From: Dactylorhiza incarnata
Lineage: Eukaryota; Streptophyta; Magnoliopsida; Asparagales; Orchidaceae
DNA length: 64,000 nucleotides
Assembly (NCBI GenBank): GCA_033032865.1
Contig: JAWHQI010000099.1
Span: forward strand, 8,158,501 to 8,222,500
Reading direction: 5' to 3'
In this document: positions 45,827 through 54,922 of the stretch, piece by piece
Layout: each line of letters begins with the position of its first letter
Numbering within the stretch: position 1 is the stretch's first letter
The notes under the pieces: model-generated
What the model was told of the DNA's origin: nothing
What the model saw: only the letters and a program-made list of their open reading frames with translations
Database searches by the model: none
Translations under genes and position numbers: made by a program

Positions 45827-47030
45827 TTGTTTTTCAAAAAAAATATGTTTTGGCTATCCGCCCCACTTGAGATTGCTAATAATGTCTTAGAACTTTCTGC
45901 TTCTATTAACGCGCTTCAAGATAAAATCAATGATTTAGAAGCCGCGGTTAGGATAAATAATGTTATTAGGGAACATTATTCGCAAAATTCTCAAAATTTT
46001 AATAAAGAAAATAGTTTTCATAACAATTATCAAAATAATTTTTTCCTATGAAAGTGATTTTTGTGAAAACAATTTTTCAAATTTCTACGAGAATAATTTT
46101 CCTAACGCTAATAATTCTAATTTTCAAAATTCTCAAAATTTTAATAGTGAAAATAATTTTTATTCTAATTATGGAAATAATTTTTCTCAAAATAATTTCT
46201 ATGATTCTTATGAAAATAATTTTTCTAACTCTTATGAGAATTCTAGCTATAATTTAAATTCTCAAAAATTTTCTTATGAAAATATTTTTAATTGTAATAA
46301 TGGTAATTCTCATGAATCTTAAGAAAATAATTTTCATGATTTTTATTCTAATAATTTTCATGAGGAAAATAATTATTATAAGAAAAATACTTTTTATAAT
46401 CCAGATAACGCTGGTGATTCTTTTTCACTCACCGACGTGGATTATTCATGGTGGGCAGGCCACCCAGATACTCTTCGCGGCGATGAAGAAATTTCATCTC
46501 CTAAAGATTTTGATTCCCTAATTTCTCCTCCCACCCAGATTTTAGAAAATTCGTTAAGTCAAAATTTTTCGCATTTTCATGATAATTTGCTAACGCCACC
46601 TATTTTTGAAAATGAAATAAATGAAAATGATGATTCTACGCGTTTTGACATAACGATTATTTTAGGGGAGAAAACCTTTATTTTAAACGAACAATCGGAT
46701 TTTAATCTTTTTCTTTCACAAGTGACTCCTCCTTGTGAATTTTTTTCTGACCCCTTTGCTTTTGATTCTTCAATTCCTAATGATTTTCATGTAGAGGATG
46801 AGCCGTCGCAACTAAACGTTGTCGTGGACCCATTTGCCGCTCATCTACAAAAATTCAAATCACCTCAGGTATGGGTAGGTGATTCGAATTTACACACTCA
46901 ACCTAAAAGCAACAAGGAGAATCAAATAGCAAGTGGAGGAGTCGCCGGGCAACGGATCACATCAAAGTTCCCGCAACGCATATTCAGGGAGTTGCCCGTG
47001 CACCTTAAATTTTATTTTCCTTTTAGCTAA
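45827..47030 (+). pseudogene. T9 Asn-rich ORF, unknown function
   Basis: The N-terminal part (45827-46050) has a short coiled coil (NVLELSASINALQDKINDLEAAV). A frameshift near 46045 leads to an Asn/Phe/Ser/Tyr-rich repeat region (ENNFSN, YENNFP, SQNNFYDSYENNF), crossed by one TAA at 46320-46322. The same frame continues as 46437-47030 (DYSWWAGHPDTLRG, then acidic/aromatic sequence). About 400 codons in total. No zinc knuckle or known Gag motif was found. Its position after the leader suggests a Gag substitute, but I cannot support that from motifs. Confidence 0.5.
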
Positions 47031-47035
47031 CACTA

Positions 47036-47090
47036 ACCGTCTAGCTTAAAGACGGGAAAAACAAAGCGCTCTTGGGAGGCACCCCATGTT
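47036..47090 (+). ncRNA. Post-coding hairpin motif, T9 copy
   Basis: GTCTAGCTTAAAGACGG, ACAAAGCGCTCT, then TGGG (47073-47076)-aggcac-CCCA (47083-47086). Same place relative to the ORF end as in T2. Confidence 0.65.
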
Positions 47091-47160
47091 TATCTTTCCT
47101 TTTGCTTTAAATTTTTTTTAGTGAACTTTTTTCTTTTGTTTTCCCCCTTCCCCGTGCTTT

Positions 47161-47184
47161 ATAAACATTGGGGACAATGTTTAT
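47161..47184 (+). ncRNA. GGGA-capped hairpin, T9 copy
   Basis: ATAAACATTG (47161-47170), loop GGGA, CAATGTTTAT (47175-47184): perfect 10-bp arms. TTTAAGTATGGGGGAG follows. Confidence 0.7.
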
Positions 47185-47577
47185 CTTTAAGTATGGGGGA
47201 GTGTCTCTTTTACTTTTCCCTTAAATAAAAACACAAAAAATTGAAAAAATAGAAAAAATAAACAAAAAATAATAATAAACCCCATCTTACCCTTTTCTCG
47301 CTCACAAAACTATTTTGAGAATATTTATAAGCATTTTTTTATCATTTTAATTTGCTAAATCTTTTATTTTAATCATAGTTAGTTAGATTTAGTTTTTAGG
47401 CGATTTTAACTTAAGAATCATTTTATGATGTTAATCTAATTAGAGTGATTTAGTTAGCATTTATTCTCGCTTATTTTTAATTAGTCTCAATTTTGTAGTG
47501 ATAATGTGTAACATGTTTAGATTCTAATTATTTCAATCTCATACTTTTAGATCCTTAGAAAATTTGAAATCTACTAA
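47185..47577 (+). other. T9 AT-rich 3' UTR
   Basis: No ORF; AT-rich with A runs. Nothing else recognised. Confidence 0.45.
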
Positions 47578-47707
47578 GGCTCCGCTTGGGGGGACTTATT
47601 TTCACCGGTCAAGCGGTTACGACCGCATGAACCCGACCTTAATTAAGGTCCGGTTCATGCGGTCGTAACCGCTTGACCGGTGAAAATAAGTCCCCCCAAA
47701 CGGAGCC
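47578..47707 (+). mobile_element. 130-bp foldback MITE (Tourist/PIF-Harbinger-like)
   Basis: Almost perfect inverted repeat: two 65-bp arms with only two mismatches, meeting at TTAATTAA. Ends GGCTCCGYTTGG and its complement, flanked by TAA on both sides (47575-47577, 47708-47710), as expected for PIF/Harbinger-type insertion. No coding capacity. Lies in the T9 3' UTR. Confidence 0.85.
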
Positions 47708-47811
47708 TAAATATTGCTCTCTAGTATTTTTGTTTAATCTAAAATAAAATTAAAATAGCCTTTAACCCTTTAGCCCAAATCCTTTAGCCTTCCCCTAACC
47801 CAAGAAAAGAT

Positions 47812-48000
47812 CATACGGCATGGGAATAAGAGGATAAAATTCATTATTCCCTAAACGTATGTGCCCTTATTATGAAAAAAATTATGAAAAGAATATATGT
47901 CATGGAAATTAGAGGATAAAATTCATGATTTCCTAAATATATTCAAATCCAAAAAGAAAATAAAAGAGAAGGAGGTGAGAGGATAAAATTCATCACCTCC
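47812..48000 (+). ncRNA. Triple hairpin with constant 14-nt loop, T9 copy
   Basis: Unit 1: outer CATACG/CGTATG (47812-47817, 47856-47861), inner GGGAATAA/TTATTCCC (47822-47829, 47844-47851). Unit 2: outer GAATATAT/ATATATTC (47891-47898, 47937-47944), inner GGAAATTA/TGATTTCC with one G-U. Unit 3: GGAGGTGA/TCACCTCC (47971-47978, 47993-48000). The loop is GAGGATAAAATTCA in all three. Confidence 0.75.
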
Positions 48001-48021
48001 AATCAAAGCTCTCTTCATAAA

Positions 48022-48044
48022 CCCCCCCCCCCCCCCCCCCCCCC
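48022..48044 (+). repeat. 23-C homopolymer
   Basis: Uninterrupted C run after the triple hairpin, followed by A9. Length may be unreliable. Confidence 0.6.
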
Positions 48045-48378
48045 AAAAAAAAACTCCTAGCCAATATAATTGCATTTTAGTTTTAAATTAAAATATTTGG
48101 AGAGCATAAGTAGTAGTTCTTACTTTTCTTCAAGTTTCTTCAAGTGTAGGTTTTAATAATTTTTATCTAAAGTATTGTTTGCAAAATTACTCAATTTTGT
48201 GTGCTAGTAAATTTATTTGAGAATTCTTAGCTAATCATTTCTTCTCTTTTTATTTAATCTCATAATTTAGGACTTAAGCCGAAAATCCTCGAATTCTCAC
48301 TCTTAACTCTCTTTTGATGTAAATAAATTTTTAGTTGAATTCTAAATGATATTAATGCCTTATGAATACCTCTTATGG

Positions 48379-48418
48379 TTTTGCTCGGGACGAGCAAAAG
48401 CTTAAGTATGGGGGTATT
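48379..48418 (+). promoter_or_regulatory. T9 pre-PPT hairpin and polypurine tract
   Basis: TTTTGCTCG (48379-48387), loop gga, CGAGCAAAA (48391-48399), then TTAAGTATGGGGGTATT abutting the 3' LTR. Confidence 0.75.
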
Positions 48419-49960
48419 TGATGAGCAGAATTTATACATATTATTTATATATAATTTAGTATAATATTTGAGTAAAATTAGTAATATATTCTTTATTTTT
48501 ATTTATAATTTATTTATTTTATTTTTTGAGTTCTAATTTACGCTTTATTTGTTTTTGGTAGGTCGATCGCCGTAATCGCGCTCCGAACTTTTAAATGAAA
48601 GATTTATAGAAGTTGTCGCGTTGGCCTCGATCGATTTCGTCGTCATGCAAGTCCCGTCACACCCGTGCGCCGATCCGCCACCTTTGCATGCAAGGGGCGC
48701 TCGGTCATGCATGCATGATAGGAATTCAAGACGGTCGTAGCTCCGCCGCGGCTCCGCCGCGGCTCCGCCAACTCTGCCGCAGCTCCGCCTGCTCCGCCGC
48801 TCCAGCACCTCCTCCACGTCACCGATCCGCCTCTCCGCCAACTCCGCCTGCAGCGTTTCCTCCTCCGCCTGATCCGCCTCCTCGCCATCAATGATTCCCG
48901 CTCAGCAATTATGACGAAAATCAAATACAGCCGTTACAATTCCAGCCCGGAAAAACATTGATTTTTGCAGCTTATAAAAAGATAGCTTCGGGACTGTTGG
49001 AGGAGGCCACAACCAGCTAATTGTGGACAAATTTTAGTTTAGTTTTTATTTTTTATGTGTTTTCATTTCACTGCATTTTCAATCGTTAATTTAGATTTCA
49101 ATTCCAAAGTCCTGTAATTTCAACTCCTAGATTTGTGATTTCTATTCAAATGTTTTAATTTCAATTTTTAGCTTAGAATTCTATCTTTATGCACATGTAC
49201 TTTTATTTCTTTAATATAATAAAAATAGTTCCTCTTTTATTCAATATTATTTCTTCTCATTATTCTTAATCCGAATCTTGTTTAGTTAGTCTCGCACTAA
49301 CATTTGATCGGAGTAAACTCTTTTAGGAGTTGTGAATTCTCTTTTCTTTATTTTCGGAGGCTTAAGTTTATTCTTTGATTTATTCTTAGCAACCATATTG
49401 ATTGTATTCTAGTTAGCCGAGAGGCTCATGCATACAGATCGATTGCCGAGAATAAAAGGAGTTGATCGCAACCCTTGAGAAAGGGCGACGAGATTCTTCC
49501 GAATAGGAGTAAAAGCCTATAATGGGATTCACCGCGCTAAAGCAAGCTTTAATGTATTTTTTCTCAAACGAGAGTTCAAGTCGATATCCTTAATCTTAGT
49601 TGGGCGTATTCCTCGAGAGAGGTGCGTTCATGCTTTGAGAATCTCCACGGCCAAGTATATCCTTTTAGCTTTCCAAATTAACTCTTTAATTTTGATTCTC
49701 CTTAAGAGTTATTTTATTTCAAATATTAGTATTTCTTGCTATCTTTTGCTCTTCTGTTATTCAAAACCATATCCATTAATCATCGATAAAATAATAGAAT
49801 TTCACTCGAAGTAGGAGTACTCAACATAACCCGAGTCTAATAAGACCTTGATCTAGCGAGATCCTATACTTCACTCGATACGGTACACTTGCTGTTTATC
49901 ATTTGTAGTTATATTTTGCACATCAAGTATTTTATAGCTGCTTACAAATTATTTGTATCA
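48419..49960 (+). repeat. T9 3' LTR (1,542 bp)
   Basis: Pair of 44019-45523, 37 bp longer, mainly through extra GCTCCGCC-type units at 48738-48800. TATA box TATAAAAA at 48973-48980. Confidence 0.92.
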
Positions 49961-50667
49961 GATGGGAATTCCTTTTGACTTGCATAGGTCAGGGAAGGAG
50001 TGGAAGAGAACTTGGCTCATAATTCTCATGTAGGCATTCTCTTTGTGAGAATATTTATAGCCTATCATTTTGAGCAGGCAGCTTGCCCAGTCTACCTTCT
50101 TCTTCAGCACAAGGGCCCCCATGATGTTTAGTTGCTGCTTGGGCACTGTATCATGGGCAGAGATCTTACATAGTAATATCTTCCCTACTATGTCTACCAA
50201 CAGTCTATACTCCTCAGAGAAGTCTATTTTCTTCAGGTGGATTGGTCTATCTTTGGAGAACTTCATGGTGATTAACAAATTCTTTATTTCATCAGAGGTA
50301 AGTTCCATAGGTTCATCACCTGATAGGGGAATTATTTTAGTTATTCTTTAGAAAATGATTTGCTTTCCCTATTTGAACAAGGATAATATTTGATTTTACC
50401 TGATGGTAGATCAAATGCGGTCCTAATGTGTTCTGCAGAAATTGAGACAGGTGTCTCATGGATTGTTCCTGTGATTTCACCTTGTTCAGATATCTGAACA
50501 TGAGTCATCATCTCTCTGAGTTCTGTCTCCAGGAGCTTGCATCTTGTGGAGATGAGTTTATCCAGACCAGCTTCAGTGAAGAGAGCTATGATGCTCTTAT
50601 AATTTTCTGCGGTGGCTTGGAAGGATTCGAGGTCAATGTCGAACCCAGAGTTTATCTTAGGAGCCAT
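49961..50667 (-). pseudogene. T8 ORF2, N-terminal part
   Basis: ATG at 50667 opens MAPKINSGFDIDLESF. The first piece ends at 50341 and a frameshift leads to 50308-49961. It includes TGTIHETPVSISAEHIRTAFDLPSGK, then the family block LLVDIVGKILLCKISAH and KKVDWA. T9 interrupts it after K-G-I-P-I; the frame continues at 44018. Homologous to ORF2 of T1 and T6. Confidence 0.7.
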
Positions 50668-51112
50668 TGTAGGTCAGTGAGAAAGAGGAAGATATGGACG
50701 GACTGAGAGATAAGAAGGATGAAAGATGCAGAGTGCGAGAGGATTTCTAACTGAAGAGTCTATTTGAGTCAGGTGAAACGTCGAAATGAGACACAATTCG
50801 AGGCATATTCGGTACTACAGTGGATGTGACCGAAAATATTTTAGTATTGCCGCTCTTTTTCATGAAGTCGATGTTACGTCGAGTGGAATTCGACGTAAGC
50901 GTTGATACAGTCTGAGGTAAGATGTTAGGGTTTCATATCGACGTATACGTCGATTGGAGTCAACACATGCGTCGATTTAAGTTGTTATTGATATTTATCG
51001 ACGGTGCGTTGATTATAAAATCGACGTGACTTTTATTTTCCTGAGAAATTTTGGGTTTTCCCTTGAGAGATTATTTCTTCCTGCTCCTAATATTTTCTAA
51101 GACAGTCTTGGA
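50668..51112 (-). promoter_or_regulatory. T8 internal promoter before ORF2
   Basis: CGTCGA-type motifs at 50775-51030, including an exact CGTCGA-N7-TCGACG at 50877-50895, repeat the T8 LTR array. A degenerate TATA (TCAAATAG, - strand, 50760-50767) lies 93-100 bp before the ORF2 ATG. A CT-rich presumed 5' UTR follows. No pol remnant is visible between gag and ORF2. Confidence 0.6.
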
Positions 51113-53455
51113 CTAATTTTTATGATTAGATTGATTGTACCAACATTGTTTGGCAATGTGGCCAGTTTTATTGCATATATAACATCTGACTATCTTTAGA
51201 TTATGGGATTTTGAGTTTAGAGTGAGATAGTGGTGTTGATTAGGATAAACCTTCTGATTAGGATAAAAATTTTGATTAGGATAAAAGTTTTGACTAGGAT
51301 AGAAATTATGATCAGGATGAATGAGTCCTGAATGGGGGTTAAGATGGAAGGTTTTTGGAGGATGGAAGTGTTCTGTCTTTATGTTGCTCTGAGTTTGTAT
51401 GCGTCGATATCTATTCGACGTATGTTGATAGTTGCGTCGATTTATATTCGGTGCTTTCTCCAGATTGCGTTGATCTGGAATCGATGCATGGAAGAAGTTG
51501 CGTCGATTTGAAGTCGACGTACTTTTATTCAAGCGTCGAATTGAGGTCGAAGCATCTAAGAGATTGCGTCGAGTAGAATTCGACGCACTATCATTCATAC
51601 GTCGATTTGAAGTCGACGCAATTGTGTTTTCACAAACTTTATTTTTCCCTTTTTCTGATTTTATTTCTTTATGAGTTGTTTCTCTTGGCCTAGTTACCTT
51701 CTCAGAAGAAGTTTGAGAGTCATCAGCTGAATAGTATGATGTTTCATCAAATTGGTTTATTTCCTTGAAGTCTTCTCCCTTATTTTGTGAGTCTTCTTCT
51801 TGGTTTGTTGATTTGATGGGTTTAGTAAATTTAACAGGGCTCAACCAAGCAGGCTTGTTGGATGGAATTAGACTAGCTGAGGGATCATCTCCTAGTCCAA
51901 GATTTTTATGTCTTCTTGTTTGTTTTTCTGTGATTTCTTTGAGTGTTTGGCTTCAAATTTTTATTGATTCTTCAAAAGCTTTTGCTTGGGATACCTCATT
52001 TTTAAGAAGCTGGTTTTCTATTTTAGCCCTCTCTATTTCTTTTTCTCTGATGTTAGCCCTTAACTCATATTTTTTTGAACAGGTATCCTCTATATTTCTC
52101 TGGTTTTTAATGACATTAATTTGTTCTCTTAGATTCTTAATTTCTTGTTTAGCTTTTAGTTGATCTAAACATAATCCTTTAAAATCATTTTTGAAATCAT
52201 CACACAGAAAATCTATGTCATCAAAAATGCTTACCTCATCCTTATCCTCAGATTCCTCTATGAGAATAGGGCTATTTTCTTTATCATCTTCAGAAGAGAT
52301 GCATCCTTCTGATTCTGTCTCACTCCATGATTTAGCACCATGATCTTCATTTGAGCTTTCAAAAGCCATTAAGCATAGGTCTTCTTGCTTAGACTCATCA
52401 TTGTCACTTTTGGATGAAGTGCTGTCCTCAGAATCTGTTTCACTCCAAGCTTCTGCAATGAAACCTCTTTCTTTCTTCTTCCCCTTTTTCTTGAGATCTT
52501 TCTTTTTCAGATCTTTCTCTTTCTCAGTATTTTCTGGACATTATGGTGCAATGTGTCCAGTTTTCCTGCAGGAATAACAAATGATTTCTTTAGTAGGAGT
52601 TTTATCATACCTTGGTTTTGATTCTCTCCTTCTAGACCCATCTGTCCTGACCCATTTCTTGAATCTCCTGGCCAGGAGGCTGAATAATTCTTCTTCAGTG
52701 ACAGGGGTCTCTTCTTCTGTTGCTTTCAAAGCAATGTTTCTATCTTTTGAGGAGGTTGAAGTGCTTCCTCTTCTTTCCTTCTCTTCTCTGGTTTTCAGCA
52801 GTTGCTCATAGGATTTAAGTTTTCCTAAGAGGGCATCTGTTGAGATTTCCCTTTGTCCTATTGTATCTCTTATTGCCCATATTCTTGAGTCCCATGAACT
52901 TGGGAGACTCATTAACAGTTTGTCATTGATCTCTGTGAGAGAGATCTCTCTATCCAGGCTCCTTAATTGATTTATGATCAGACTGAATCTATCATACATC
53001 TCAGATATGCTTTCTTCATGCTTCTTTTGAAAGTTCTCATATTGGGAGATCAATAGAGCCTTTCTATCTTTCCTTTCATCAGCACTTCCTTCTACCATCT
53101 TTGTAAGAGCCTCCCATATTTCTTTGGCTGATTCACAGTCAACAACCCTTTGAAAGATTTCATCTGAGATGGTTGAGACAAGAATGTTTACAGCTTTTGC
53201 ATCACATGTTCCGTCCTTCTTTTCTTCAGCTGTCCACTCAGCCTTTGGGACAAGTGTTTGAGTCACTTCACCACTTGAGTCTCTTCTATAAGGTTTGGGA
53301 GGACCTGTCAAAATAACATTAAATAATTCTTCATCAATAGAATTCATATAAATCCTAATTCTTGTTTTCCAAACTGCAAATTTTTCAAGGTTGCACATTG
53401 GCGGTCTGGTGGAAGCATAATCTTTGATTTGTGCCATGTGAAATGATATAGTTTT

Positions 53456-53458
<3 letters not shown>
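51113..53458 (-). pseudogene. gag: T8 Gag, nearly intact (two nonsense codons)
   Basis: One frame from 53458 to 51113 (782 codons), broken only by TAA at 52541-52543 and TGA at 51953-51955. N-terminal Gag (WKTRIRIYM, AKEIWEALTKMVEG, SQYENFQKKHEES) is followed by knuckle 1, CYSCRKTGHIAP-stop-C. The TAA sits at its last variable position. A Ser/Asp/Glu linker, coiled coil (about 52190-51980) and an R-R-N repeat region (51620-51400) follow. Knuckle 2, CYICNKTGHIAKQC, is intact, and the frame ends NHKN. The R-R-N repeats are encoded by the CGTCGA-N7-TCGACG dyads. The likely start is MAQIKDY, seven codons in. Confidence 0.88.

Positions 53459-53488
<30 letters not shown>
53459..53488. repeat. AT/GT microsatellite in T8 leader
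   Basis: (AT)n followed by GTGTGTG. A longer (AT)n tract lies in the adjoining LTR at about 53630-53670. Confidence 0.8.
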
Positions 53489-53493
<5 letters not shown>

Positions 53494-53540
53494 AGGTAGG
53501 ATCTTTTTGATCAAGGAGTTACCCTTTTTAGATCAACCTA

Positions 53541-53552
53541 GCTTTGATACCA
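53541..53552 (-). promoter_or_regulatory. T8 primer-binding site (initiator tRNA-Met)
   Basis: On the - strand TGGTATCAAAGC, two bases from the LTR. Confidence 0.88.
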
Positions 53553-53554
53553 AT

Positions 53555-53627
53555 TGAAAGTGCACAATTAACCTCACTAGAATTCTCTAGAGGGTGGGGG
53601 GGTGAATAGAGATTAAAAATACTGTGC

Positions 53628-53671
<44 letters not shown>

Positions 53672-54919
53672 AATAATCACATATTTAAGCTTCCCACACA
53701 CCAACAAGAATTAAGCAAGTAAAGGAGAAAAATAACAAGAAGAAAATCACAGCACAACACAAGGAAATATAGTGGTTCCCCAAACTTTGGGTACTCCACT
53801 CTTCTACCCCCTTTGGTAGGAATTCACTAACTTGCATTGAGTCTTTTGATAAGGAGACTCTTAGAACCAGACTGAGTCTTTTGATAAGGAGACTTTTAGG
53901 ACCAAACTGTGTCTTTTGGTAAGGAGTCTCTTAGAACTACTACAACTGAATTTTTGAAGAGAGATTCTAAAAACTCTTTTACACAATTGAAAATAGAATG
54001 AGAAGAAGAAGTAGAACAAGTAGAAGAACAGAAGACAATATATGTAAGAAAGAATCTTCTTCCTAACAAGAAGATTAGAAGCACAAGTATAGTGAATATG
54101 ATCTCTCTTCTATAGTGAGAAGGATATTGTAAGCTTTTCTCTCTTTTGTGAGAGCTTTCAGAATTTGCAGCAGAATGGCTTGAGAAGATGAAGGCTTTTT
54201 CTTTGCTGCAACACACTATCTCTTTTCTCAATTTTCTCACTCTTCACTTGGGAGCTCTTCCTCTTTTTCAAATGTATATATGGTGGATCACTTCTGTTAA
54301 TTTCTATCGACCTCCTTCTTATTTATTGCTCTGTTTAAAATATATTGCTAAAGGAGAATAATCAATTAGCAGACAGAGAATTAGAAAGAGATAAGAGTTT
54401 CCCTAATCAATATTTCTGTAGAAGGAAAAGAATTCATTCTGATTTCAAATATTATCCATAATAATCTTAATCAAATTAGCCAAGAATCAAATAGAAGGAA
54501 AGGCTGATTCAGAACGGCTATAAAAGAATAATATCATTCCATAAAAATCAGATCTACAGAAAGAAGGAAAGAGATCTGGCGTGTTTTTGAATTACTTATA
54601 GATATCGACGTGCGTCGATTACTATTCGACGTAAACGTCGATTTCATCTTGGATGGACGTCGAGAGGAGAATAAGGAAGGTGCGTCGACTAAGGTGCGTC
54701 GGCTTTATTAAATGCGTCGACTAGAAGTCAGAGGTACGTCGACTATGATTACGTCGAATTATTCTAAGAGTTACTTCGACTCATCTTGAAAGAAACGTCG
54801 ACTATATTTCGACGTTGCGTCGAATACTATTCGACGCATATTTACTTAGCCTAATTTTTTATACTTAGAATTTATATTCTTCTTAATTCTAGGGGTTAAG
54901 ATAAATCATTTCCCCAACA
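53555..54919 (-). repeat. T8 5' LTR (1,365 bp)
   Basis: Pair of 41401-42743 with few differences. The CGTCGA array is at 54600-54840, upstream of the - strand TATA region. Confidence 0.88.
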
Positions 54920-54922
54920 GAT

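Larger units (their letters stand above)
44019..49960 (+). mobile_element. T9: non-autonomous Gypsy-type element in T8 ORF2
   Basis: 5,942 bp, LTRs 44019-45523 and 48419-49960, perfect gatgg duplications (44014-44018, 49961-49965), tRNA-Asp primer site and PPT. One Asn-rich ORF, no pol. 3' UTR modules match those of T2. LTRs are almost identical, so insertion is recent. Confidence 0.92.
41401..54919 (-). mobile_element. T8: pol-less Copia element, split by T9
   Basis: LTRs 41401-42743 and 53555-54919; tRNA-Met primer site at 53541-53552; gag, internal promoter and ORF2, with no protease, integrase, RT or RNase H. Flanks tatat (41396-41400) and gatat (54920-54924) agree at four of five bases. 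It lies between the T7 primer site and T7 gag. Without T9 (44019-49965) it is about 7.6 kb. Confidence 0.87.

Noticed and set aside
48022..48044. Homopolymer runs as biological signal on their own
   Set aside because: Length of C/G runs (also 34163-34187, 6496-6516) is prone to sequencing and assembly error; only the conserved flanks were used.
51355..51576. + strand ORF with repeated C-V-D-L-x-S
   Set aside because: Arises from the dyad array; the - strand is the real Gag frame ending in a zinc knuckle.
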